Assembly (NCBI GenBank): GCA_003354055.1
Contig: PIVQ01000179.1
Location: 1 to 11,175, forward strand
DNA length: 11,175 nucleotides
Direction: 5' to 3'
From: Desulfobacteraceae bacterium
Lineage (GTDB): Bacteria > Desulfobacterota > Desulfobacteria > Desulfobacterales > Desulfobacteraceae
Shown: piece after piece, positions 1-6,604 of the stretch
How positions within the stretch are numbered: the first letter of the stretch is position 1
Layout of the letters: each line of letters starts with the position of its first letter
Translations under genes and position numbers: made by a program
The notes under the pieces: generated by a model
Database searches by the model: none
The model's input: the letters and a program-made list of their open reading frames with translations, nothing else
Told to the model about the DNA's origin: nothing

Positions 1-252
1 CATTGACCAGCATATATGGTGTAGAAATTATATTCTAAATTCAGAAACTCGTGGATTTGTACTGAATAATGGGGCAGCAGGGATATGTTATCCATGGATA
101 TCATAGGGCAAAAGGAATAATTCGGTTACCAACAACCGCCGGCATTGTCCACAAAAAAATAATGATCATCTGATAATTATCAAAATATATTGCTTTTATA
201 GAAAGTATGATAATGGTATAATTACTTTTTAATTCAACTTAAGGTTCTCTGA
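1..252. other. AT-rich gene-free leader region
   Basis: This stretch is visibly richer in A and T than the coding DNA to its right. I see no convincing gene in it. Two short open frames touch the left edge: one forward ending near 105, and one reverse beginning at 104 and running off the window. Neither has a ribosome binding site or recognisable residues. A 12-base perfect palindrome, TATCCATGGATA, lies at 89-100 and has no assigned role. The only well supported element is the promoter of the sigma-factor gene near its right end. Confidence 0.6.
214..222 (+). promoter_or_regulatory. Extended -10 promoter of the sigma-factor gene
   Basis: The sequence TGG followed by TATAAT (217-222) is a perfect housekeeping sigma-70 -10 box with the TG-N extension. 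No good -35 hexamer lies 16-18 bases upstream, which is tolerated by extended -10 promoters. Transcription would start near 229, giving a leader of about 24 bases. That leaves no room for an RpoH-type structured RNA thermometer upstream of the start codon. The ribosome binding site TAAGG (240-244) sits 8 bases before the ATG. Confidence 0.6.
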
Positions 253-1212
253 ATGAAAAAAACTGCCGACCAGAAAAATTCAAAAACTAAAAAAAGACTG
301 ACCAAAAAAGATTTCCTGGTGCCTGCCAAGTCAAGAGCCAGCAATTCCAAGGCATTGGTCAAATCCGATCCCATCCAAAGTTATCTTAGAGAGATTAACC
401 GTTATAAGCTGCTGACCCGGGAGCAGGAAGTGGAACTGGGCACGCGGATCCAGGAAGAAGAGGATCAGGAAGCTGCCTATATCATGACCACCTCCAACCT
501 GCGGCTGGTGGTGAAAATTGCCCTGGAATTCCAGAGGATCTGGATGCAGAATCTTCTGGATCTGATCCAGGAGGGTAATATCGGCCTTGTTCAGGCTGTG
601 AAAAAGTTTAATCCGTATAAAAATGTTAAGTTTTCCTATTATGCCTCGTTTTGGATCAAAGCCTATATCCTGAAGTTCATCATGGACAATTGGCGGATGG
701 TGAAGATCGGGACCACCCAGGGGCAGAGAAAGCTGTTCTTCAGACTGAAAAAAGAAAAAGCCCGGCTCATTGAGCAGGGGTTTGATCCCAAACCCAAACT
801 TCTTTCAGAACGCCTTGGCGTGTCTGAAAAAGAAGTGGTGGATATGGACCAGCGCCTGGCCAACTGGGACCTATCCCTGGATGAACCTCTGAAGAGTGAT
901 TCCAATACCGAGCGGATTGAGTTTATCAATGTGGAAACAGACTCATCCGAAGACCGGGTGGCGAAAAAAGAGATTGAAGATATTCTTCATACCAAGGTCG
1001 GTGAATTCAAAAAAACGTTGAATGACCGGGAACTGGATATTTTTGACCGCCGGATCTTTTCGGATTCACCCCAGACCCTCCAGCAAATAGGAGAGGTCTA
1101 CTCCATTTCAAGGGAGCGGGTAAGGCAGATAGAAAATAATATCCTCAAAAAAATGAAAGCCTATTTTAAAAAAGACATGCCGGATTTTGACATGTACGAC
1201 CATACTCAATAA
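253..1212 (+). CDS. rpoH: RNA polymerase sigma factor, RpoH (sigma-32) like
   Basis: This is a group 2/3 sigma-70 family factor that directs RNA polymerase to a subset of promoters. Residues 39-65 are region 1.2, and 80-152 are regions 2.1-2.4, with the core-binding motif DLIQEGNIGL at 103-112. The motif QRKLFF at 158-163 matches the 'RpoH box' found in sigma-32 proteins and is the main reason for this call. A region 4.2 helix-turn-helix, ending in SRERVRQIE, lies at about 275-302. At 319 residues it is longer than E. coli RpoH (284). Most of the excess is a lysine-rich N-terminal tail (1-36) and a short acidic C-terminus. The ATG is supported by TAAGG 8 bases upstream and by the extended -10 promoter. 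A lipoprotein gene follows 32 bases downstream and may be cotranscribed. A general-stress sigma rather than strict heat shock is possible, since no target promoters are visible. Confidence 0.85.
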   Translation: MKKTADQKNSKTKKRLTKKDFLVPAKSRASNSKALVKSDPIQSYLREINRYKLLTREQEVELGTRIQEEEDQEAAYIMTTSNLRLVVKIALEFQRIWMQNLLDLIQEGNIGLVQAVKKFNPYKNVKFSYYASFWIKAYILKFIMDNWRMVKIGTTQGQRKLFFRLKKEKARLIEQGFDPKPKLLSERLGVSEKEVVDMDQRLANWDLSLDEPLKSDSNTERIEFINVETDSSEDRVAKKEIEDILHTKVGEFKKTLNDRELDIFDRRIFSDSPQTLQQIGEVYSISRERVRQIENNILKKMKAYFKKDMPDFDMYDHTQ

Positions 1213-1244
1213 TAGTCCTACGTTCGACAAAAGGTGATGAGTTC

Positions 1245-3005
1245 ATGAAAAACACCACTCTCTGCGTTCTGCTGCTGTTCATGTCGGTTATCCTGGGCTG
1301 TGTCCAGACAACAGGGACATCTCCTGCGGGGCAGGCGGGTTTCCCGGCCAACCCTGACGGCTCTGAGGCAGAAGATGACAAAAACCTGACTGCACAATTT
1401 TACTATTTAAAGGCCAGGCACCTGGCAAACAAAGGGGATTTGGCCCAAGCTGAAGCTGCCTTAAATGCTGCTGTTGAAAAGGATCCGTCCTCTTCATTTC
1501 TAAAACGGGAAATGATCCGCATCCTTCACAAACAGAAAAAAGCAGATCAGGCCCTTGCCATGGCTGAAGCCCTGGTTGATCAGGATCCGGATAATGTGGA
1601 CAACCTTCTGATCCTGGTGCGGCTGAAAAAAGGGGATGAGTACGATGACGCTCTCTTAGATATTCTCAACCGGATACTGGAGTTGGATCCTGAAAGCCAG
1701 TCAACCTATCTGCGTCTGGGCAAGATATACATGGACACAGGCAAACCAGACGAAGCCCTGGAATTGTTTACCAAAATGGTCGAGATCTTTCCGGACTACT
1801 ATGTGGCCCATTTCTACCTTGGAGAATCCCTTCTATTAAAAGGCCTGACAACCGAGGCTGAAGAGCAATTTTTAAAGACCATGGATCTGGAACCCGAACT
1901 TGTGGAACCCAGGTTCCGGCTCATTGATATCTACCAGACCACCACTCCCAAAAAAAATAGAAAAAAAATCCTTTCCACCTATGAGACCATTCTGGAACTG
2001 GAACCTGCCAACGACCGGGCCCTGTTCGAACTGGCCCTGTTTCATTACAAAAACAATGAGATGGAAAAGGCCGACCCCATATTTGCCCAGCTGGGCCAGA
2101 CCCTGAAGGACAATCCCCGGCTGATCATGAGTGCCGTGGATACCTTTATCAGCCGGAAAAGGTATGAGGATGCCGTCATTGTGTTTACCCAGCTTCGCCA
2201 GGTGGATCCGGCCAACACCAACCTGAACTTTTTCTTAGGAATGGCCCATGAAGCTTTAGATCATATAGACAAGGCCATTGAGTTTTACCTTAAGGTCACC
2301 CCGGACCATCCCCAGTATAAAAAGACCATCCTGAGTATTGCCTTTTTATACAGGGACAAGGACAATACCCTTGAGGCCCTGCGCTTTCTTGAGCAGCACC
2401 ATCAACAGAGCCCGGCGGACATTGATATCATCTCCTATCTGGCCTCTTTCTATGAAGAAGACGCGAAGTACGATACCGCCATGACACTGCTTCAGAAAGG
2501 GCTGAAACAGAGTCCGGACAACACCACTCTAATGTTCAAGCTGGGGGCGATCCAGGATAAGGCAGGCCTTCGCCAGGATTGCATCAAGACCATGAAAGCC
2601 CTGATCCGGACGGATCCCGCACATGCATCCGCCCTGAATTATCTGGGCTATACCTATGCGGAAATGGGCATTTATCTGGATGAAGCCCTTGATCTGGTCC
2701 AGCGGGCCCTTAAAATCAAGCCTGACGACGGATATATCACAGACAGCCTGGGATGGGTCTATTTTCAAAAGCAGGACTATGAACAGGCCGTATTCTATCT
2801 TGAAAAGGCCGCTGAAATATCCAAATTCGAAACCATCATTGCCGCCCATCTGGCAGAGGCCTATGTCAAAACCGGACAACAGACCAAGGCCCTGGCCACC
2901 TACAAGCGAGCCCTGGCCAATGCCAGCGACGATCAACAGGACCAGATCAAAGAAATAAAAGAAAAGATCAAAACACTGAAAGATCAAGGCCATGGTGAAC
3001 AATAG
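1245..3005 (+). CDS. TPR-repeat lipoprotein
   Basis: This is a predicted lipid-anchored scaffold protein of the cell envelope. The N-terminus has a hydrophobic stretch ending in the lipobox ILGC, with the modified cysteine at residue 19. A low-complexity linker to about residue 47 follows. From there to about 560 the protein is a near-continuous array of tetratricopeptide helices, for example around 151-184, 185-218, 256-289, 325-355, 426-459 and 463-525. The block from ALNYLGYTYAEMG (463-475) through DSLGWVYFQKQDYEQAV (500-516) resembles the C-terminal TPRs of the proteobacterial proteins usually encoded just before lolB. The C-terminus (562-580) is a charged helix. The start is supported by AAGGTGA 7 bases upstream. 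The 3' end overlaps the next gene by 14 bases, indicating coupled translation. The pairing suggests a role in outer-membrane lipoprotein handling, but no catalytic motif is present and the exact function is unknown. Confidence 0.85.
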   Translation: MKNTTLCVLLLFMSVILGCVQTTGTSPAGQAGFPANPDGSEAEDDKNLTAQFYYLKARHLANKGDLAQAEAALNAAVEKDPSSSFLKREMIRILHKQKKADQALAMAEALVDQDPDNVDNLLILVRLKKGDEYDDALLDILNRILELDPESQSTYLRLGKIYMDTGKPDEALELFTKMVEIFPDYYVAHFYLGESLLLKGLTTEAEEQFLKTMDLEPELVEPRFRLIDIYQTTTPKKNRKKILSTYETILELEPANDRALFELALFHYKNNEMEKADPIFAQLGQTLKDNPRLIMSAVDTFISRKRYEDAVIVFTQLRQVDPANTNLNFFLGMAHEALDHIDKAIEFYLKVTPDHPQYKKTILSIAFLYRDKDNTLEALRFLEQHHQQSPADIDIISYLASFYEEDAKYDTAMTLLQKGLKQSPDNTTLMFKLGAIQDKAGLRQDCIKTMKALIRTDPAHASALNYLGYTYAEMGIYLDEALDLVQRALKIKPDDGYITDSLGWVYFQKQDYEQAVFYLEKAAEISKFETIIAAHLAEAYVKTGQQTKALATYKRALANASDDQQDQIKEIKEKIKTLKDQGHGEQ

Positions 3006-3759
3006 GCCCGTATTTCTTCTCCCTGCCCTGATCTTTGCCATGATGACGCTTATGGCAGGCTGTGTCTCAGTCACGCCCAGTACAGATCCGGTTAAGAACA
3101 AAAAAACTGCGGCTGTGGTTAAAGAGGCCCGCGATTGGAATCAGGAGATCACCACCAGTAAAGGAACGGGCTGGATGGTTTTGGATACGGGTCTTCAGCG
3201 CCAGCGGTTTAAAGTGGCATGGGCCGCCCAGAGCCCAAACCGCCTAAGGCTGACCTTACTCCTGTCCGGCCATCCCGTTGAAACCATTGCCGCTTCAGGA
3301 GACTGGGTGACCTTTATCTCCCACACCGGCAAACATGCGCCCCACTCAGCCGTGTCCGTGGATCCGGATCTTACTCCCTATATCAATATTCCGGTGAGAC
3401 TGTCTGAGATGATTGCCATCCTTCTGGGACAGATCCCGGTCCGCCCCTTTGACCGTGCCTGGGTATCCCCGGATGATCCGAATACAATCCAGACCTCAAA
3501 ATATTTTTCCGGCACCATCCAGTCCCTTGTGGTCAATGACCATGGCCGGGTGATCCGGTATCGGCTGACAGACACCGACAATACCCTGATCTACTATGTC
3601 GCCTATAAAAAATTCCGGGAGAAAAACGGCTTTGTCGTGCCCACAGCCCTCACCATCGGGGACAGGTCCGGCCGAACCCTTGATATTACCCTGTCCGGCA
3701 TGGTTCCCAATGCGCCTGTAAAAGAGTCTGTATTCAGGTTGACAGGGGCCGGATCGTGA
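2992..3759 (+). CDS. LolB/DUF4292-like outer-membrane lipoprotein
   Basis: This is a 255-residue predicted lipoprotein. A hydrophobic signal peptide (7-22) ends in the lipobox MAGC, with the acylated cysteine at 24. The mature part alternates beta-strand-like segments (for example RFKVAWAAQ, RLRLTLLLSG, DWVTFISH) and ends with FRLTGAGS. This agrees with the half-barrel LolA/LolB/DUF4292 fold that carries lipoproteins to the outer membrane. Position supports the call: in many proteobacteria lolB follows a TPR gene. The usual next gene, ispE, is absent here. Start choice is ambiguous: AAGG (2986-2989) lies only 2 bases before the ATG but 5 before a GTG at 2995, so the GTG may be the true start. 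Sequence identity to true LolB is too weak to name the gene; a generic envelope lipoprotein remains possible. Confidence 0.65.
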   Translation: MVNNRPVFLLPALIFAMMTLMAGCVSVTPSTDPVKNKKTAAVVKEARDWNQEITTSKGTGWMVLDTGLQRQRFKVAWAAQSPNRLRLTLLLSGHPVETIAASGDWVTFISHTGKHAPHSAVSVDPDLTPYINIPVRLSEMIAILLGQIPVRPFDRAWVSPDDPNTIQTSKYFSGTIQSLVVNDHGRVIRYRLTDTDNTLIYYVAYKKFREKNGFVVPTALTIGDRSGRTLDITLSGMVPNAPVKESVFRLTGAGS

Positions 3760-3819
3760 CCATTATCTAAGAGGATTTGAATTAACTTAAGATTCTCTAA
3801 AGGAGAAAACAAAAATATC

Positions 3820-4692
3820 ATGATTCATGAAAACGTAGACAACGCAAAACAAAGCAAAGGCTGTCCCTCCCAGGGCGGCGGCGACATGGCCCAAAAACAA
3901 AAAGAACAGCAGGCAATGATCAAGGCCAACCTCGCCAAGATCAAACATAAAATATTCGTCCTTTCCGGTAAAGGCGGTGTGGGTAAAAGCTCCATCTCTG
4001 CCAACCTGGCAGCAAGCCTGTCACAGAAAGGCTATAAAACAGGACTAATGGATGTGGATGTTCACGGTCCCTCCATTGCGCATATGTTCGGCATGACCGA
4101 ACTTCTGGATATCTCCCCGGACCAGCAGCTGCTGATGCCCAAACAGATCAATGAAAATCTCAAGGTGGTATCGGTCCAGGCCCTGATGCAGGACAAGGAC
4201 CAGGCCATCATCTGGAGAGGACCTGCCAAAACCGGTATGATCCAGCAGTTTGTGGGCGCGGTTGAATGGGGAGAGCTTGACTTTCTGGTCATTGACGCCC
4301 CTCCGGGAACCGGTGACGAACCCCTGACCGTTGTCCAGACCATTCCCGAAGCACTGGGCGTGATTGTGACCACCCCCCAGGAAGTGGCCCTGGCAGATAT
4401 CAGAAAATCCATTTCCTTTTGCAAGACCGTTAAGATGAAAACCCTTGGTATTGTTGAAAACATGGCCGGATTCAAATGCCCTCATTGCAGCGAAAGCATT
4501 GACCTGTTCAAAAACGGCGGCGGTGAAAAAACAGCCAAGGAACAGGGTCTGAACTTTTTAGGATCCATTCCCTTTGATACCCGGGTGGTTTCTTCCGGCG
4601 ACAAAGGCGTGCCTGTGATGCTTGAAGACGGTGAAAGCGAATTCACCCAGGCTTTTGCCACTGTTGTGGACAATATCATAGCCAAATTGTAG
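3820..4692 (+). CDS. mrp: Mrp/NBP35-family Fe-S cluster carrier ATPase
   Basis: This is a cytoplasmic P-loop ATPase of the Mrp/ApbC/NBP35 group, which binds a [4Fe-4S] cluster at a dimer interface and transfers it to client proteins. It has a deviant Walker A, SGKGGVGKS at 49-57, in which both lysines (51, 56) are present. The switch segment DVDVHGPS is at 78-85 and Walker B, LVIDAPPGTGD, at 156-166. The cluster-ligating CPHC motif is at 220-223. At 290 residues it is the short form, lacking the N-terminal MIP18/DUF59 domain of longer Mrp proteins. The N-terminus has only one cysteine (15), not the four of eukaryotic Nbp35. AAGGAG at 3800-3805 lies 14 bases before the ATG, which is unusually far; Met23 is an alternative start but has no ribosome site. 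It probably supplies Fe-S clusters in general. The dgt-like gene follows after 9 bases. Confidence 0.93.
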   Translation: MIHENVDNAKQSKGCPSQGGGDMAQKQKEQQAMIKANLAKIKHKIFVLSGKGGVGKSSISANLAASLSQKGYKTGLMDVDVHGPSIAHMFGMTELLDISPDQQLLMPKQINENLKVVSVQALMQDKDQAIIWRGPAKTGMIQQFVGAVEWGELDFLVIDAPPGTGDEPLTVVQTIPEALGVIVTTPQEVALADIRKSISFCKTVKMKTLGIVENMAGFKCPHCSESIDLFKNGGGEKTAKEQGLNFLGSIPFDTRVVSSGDKGVPVMLEDGESEFTQAFATVVDNIIAKL

Positions 4693-4701
4693 CGCTTTGG
4701 A

Positions 4702-5868
4702 ATGAAGCCTGTACCAAATGCCAGGGCACTCAAGGCCCGTCTTGACCAGCAGGAAAAGGCGATCTTCAGTGCCCTGGCCTGTTTTTCCCATGCCGCTGTA
4801 AGGAGGCATGCAGAACCCTTTTCGACCACTGAGTACCGCCTGGCCTTTTCCACGGATGCAGACCGCATTCTCAACTCCATGGCCTATACCCGGTACTCGG
4901 ATAAAACCCAGGTATTTTCCCTGATCAACAATGACCATCTGACCCACCGGGTCCTCCACGTCCAGATGGTCTCCAGGGTGGGCCGGACTATTGGCAGATA
5001 TCTCGGGTTAAACACGGATTTGATAGAGGCGGCAAGCCTTGGACACGACATCGGCCATCCGCCCTTCGGCCATGACGGCGAACGTTTTTTATCAAAGTTG
5101 ACCCGTGCCAACAACGCCGGCGCCTTTCATCATAATCTTCAAAGCATTCAATTTTTAGACAGCATTGAAAAAAAAGGGAAAGGATGGAACCTGAGCCTCC
5201 AGACCATGGATGCCATCCTCTGCCACAACGGCGAGGTCCACACCACCAGTTTGAAACCCGCCCCCAGAAAAAATTTTAACGATTTCGACCAAATGGTTGC
5301 CAAAATGAAAGCCAGCAGCCGGGCCGATGCCGTCCCCATGACGCAGGAAGGCTGCGTGGTCCGCATGGCAGATACCATCTCCTATATCGGCCGGGATCTG
5401 GAAGATGCCATCCGCCTGGGACTTGTGACCCGGGACCAGATGCCGGATACCTGCAAGCAATTGCTTGGTCAGACCCAGGGCACCATTGTCTTCAACCTTG
5501 TCACCGACTTGATTCAAACCAGCATTGACCAGGATGAAATCGGGTTCTCACCCCGGGTATCCCAGGCATTAAAAGAGCTGAAAGCCTTTAACTACAGACA
5601 TATTTACAAAAACCCTGCCATAAAAAAACATCTCATGGGGATTGAAGGTATTTTCACCTATCTCTTTGACACCTATATGGCGGATCTAACCAAAGAGAAC
5701 CGGGAATCCGTAATCTACTCGGAGTTCCTGGACGGCATGAAAGACCAATATGCAGACGCCCACAGCCCGGCTGAAATTGTCAGGGATTTTATCGCCGGCA
5801 TGACCGATTCCTACATCATACGCCAAGCCCCGGACAATCTGAAACCTTCCACCATTGACCATGTTTAA
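4702..5868 (+). CDS. dgt: dGTPase-like HD-domain dNTP triphosphohydrolase
   Basis: This is predicted to hydrolyse deoxynucleoside triphosphates, classically dGTP to deoxyguanosine plus triphosphate, in the cytoplasm. The HD-superfamily metal ligands are visible: His86 in HRVLHVQMV (82-90), His115-Asp116 in GHDIGHPPFGHDGE (114-127) and Asp224 in RMADTISYIGRD (221-232). The N-terminal FSTTEYRLAFSTDADRIL (40-57) and TRYSDKTQVF (63-72) segments match the nucleotide-binding start of the family. At 388 residues it is in the usual range for the shorter dGTPase-like subfamily, and substrate preference may be broader than dGTP. The ribosome binding site is weak and the gene begins 9 bases after mrp stops, suggesting translational coupling. 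Its end overlaps the start of the UPF0280 gene. The family is clear; the exact substrate is inferred. Confidence 0.9.
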   Translation: MKPVPNARALKARLDQQEKAIFSALACFSHAAVRRHAEPFSTTEYRLAFSTDADRILNSMAYTRYSDKTQVFSLINNDHLTHRVLHVQMVSRVGRTIGRYLGLNTDLIEAASLGHDIGHPPFGHDGERFLSKLTRANNAGAFHHNLQSIQFLDSIEKKGKGWNLSLQTMDAILCHNGEVHTTSLKPAPRKNFNDFDQMVAKMKASSRADAVPMTQEGCVVRMADTISYIGRDLEDAIRLGLVTRDQMPDTCKQLLGQTQGTIVFNLVTDLIQTSIDQDEIGFSPRVSQALKELKAFNYRHIYKNPAIKKHLMGIEGIFTYLFDTYMADLTKENRESVIYSEFLDGMKDQYADAHSPAEIVRDFIAGMTDSYIIRQAPDNLKPSTIDHV

Positions 5869-6604
5869 GAACAGAGACACATATCGCAGCCATCACGGCA
5901 AACAGGGATTGAAAGGCTTTACCATCACGGTCAAGGAAACCAATCTGAACATCCAGGCCAAAACCGATAATTTGACGATGGCGGATCTCAAAGACCATGC
6001 CATACGGGCCGCCCTTAAATACCGGCAGTTCATTGAGGCCCATATTGGAAATCATCCGGAGTTTGCAACAAGCCTTACCCCCCTGCCCGATCCAGGCCCT
6101 GCCCCTGCCATTGTAACGGAGATGATCCATGCGGGTCAGATTGCAGGCGTCGGCCCCATGGCCGCCGTGGCCGGAGCCATGTCGGAATTTGTAGGCAAAG
6201 ACCTGCTGAAATTTTCCGATGAAATTGTGGTGGAAAACGGAGGGGATGTCTTTGTCAAATCCAATTCAGATATGACCTTTACCATTTATGCGGGGGACTC
6301 CCCCCTGAGCATGAAAACCGGTATAAAGGTGGCGCAACGATCCGAGCCCTTTGCCATGTGTACCTCATCCGGCACCCTTGGCCATTCCACAAGCTTTGGC
6401 CGGGCAGATGCATCTTGCGTTTTAGCTCGTTCCTGTGCCGTGGCGGATGCTGCAGCCACGGCTCTGGGCAATCAGGTACAGACCCCGGCTGATATAGAGG
6501 CTGCCATAGCAAAAGGCAATGCCATGGACGGTGTCCGGGGCATTGTCATTATCGTAGGCAAGCAGATCGGACTTTGGGGGGATCTGCAACTGGTAAAAAT
6601 TTAG
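5861..6604 (+). CDS. UPF0280 family (ApbE-like) protein
   Basis: This is a 247-residue protein of unknown reaction, resembling UPF0280, a family distantly related to the flavin transferase ApbE. Conserved-looking blocks are AGVGPMAAVAGA (95-106), VENGGDVFV (124-132) and TSSGTLGHSTSFGRADA (168-184). The 'NGGD' and the Ser/Thr-Gly segment recall the FAD- and metal-binding parts of ApbE. There is no signal peptide, so it is probably cytoplasmic, unlike ApbE. The ATG at 5861 overlaps the preceding dgt-like gene by 8 bases. A TTG at 5855 in the same frame is the other possible start, and neither has a clear ribosome site, so coupling is likely. Its stop codon shares four bases with that of hutH on the opposite strand. 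Family assignment is fairly firm. A role in flavin or redox-cofactor chemistry is only inference. Confidence 0.8.
   Translation: MFKNRDTYRSHHGKQGLKGFTITVKETNLNIQAKTDNLTMADLKDHAIRAALKYRQFIEAHIGNHPEFATSLTPLPDPGPAPAIVTEMIHAGQIAGVGPMAAVAGAMSEFVGKDLLKFSDEIVVENGGDVFVKSNSDMTFTIYAGDSPLSMKTGIKVAQRSEPFAMCTSSGTLGHSTSFGRADASCVLARSCAVADAAATALGNQVQTPADIEAAIAKGNAMDGVRGIVIIVGKQIGLWGDLQLVKI

Noticed and set aside
89..100. 12-base palindrome TATCCATGGATA as an operator
   Set aside because: It is far from the sigma-gene promoter (about 115 bases upstream), short, and has no second copy, so it is not supported as functional.
1..104. Reverse-strand open frame starting at an ATG at 104 and running off the left edge (34 or more codons)
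   Set aside because: It has no ribosome binding site and no recognisable motif, and the AT-rich composition differs from the genes here. Such a length is expected by chance.
2..105. Forward open frame entering from the left edge and ending at TAG near 105, possibly the tail of an upstream gene
   Set aside because: The 34 residues resemble nothing I know and the codon use is unlike the neighbouring genes. It cannot be supported without upstream sequence.
3739..3769. Promoter for mrp: perfect TTGACA at 3739-3744
   Set aside because: The best -10 candidates (TTATCT or TATCTA) match poorly and need 18-19 base spacing, and the -35 lies inside codons of the lipoprotein gene. A chance match is likely.
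4482..4959. Long reverse-strand open frames opposite the mrp end and dgt start (over 130 codons)
   Set aside because: They are antisense to genes with clear catalytic motifs and have no family resemblance. The same holds for the other antisense frames over hutH, hutI and the TPR gene.
6562..6587. Inverted repeat GCAGATC / GATCTGC near the UPF0280 and hutH ends as a terminator
   Set aside because: The arms are perfect, but the loop is 12 bases and no T-tract follows on either strand. It is within conserved-looking UPF0280 coding sequence.
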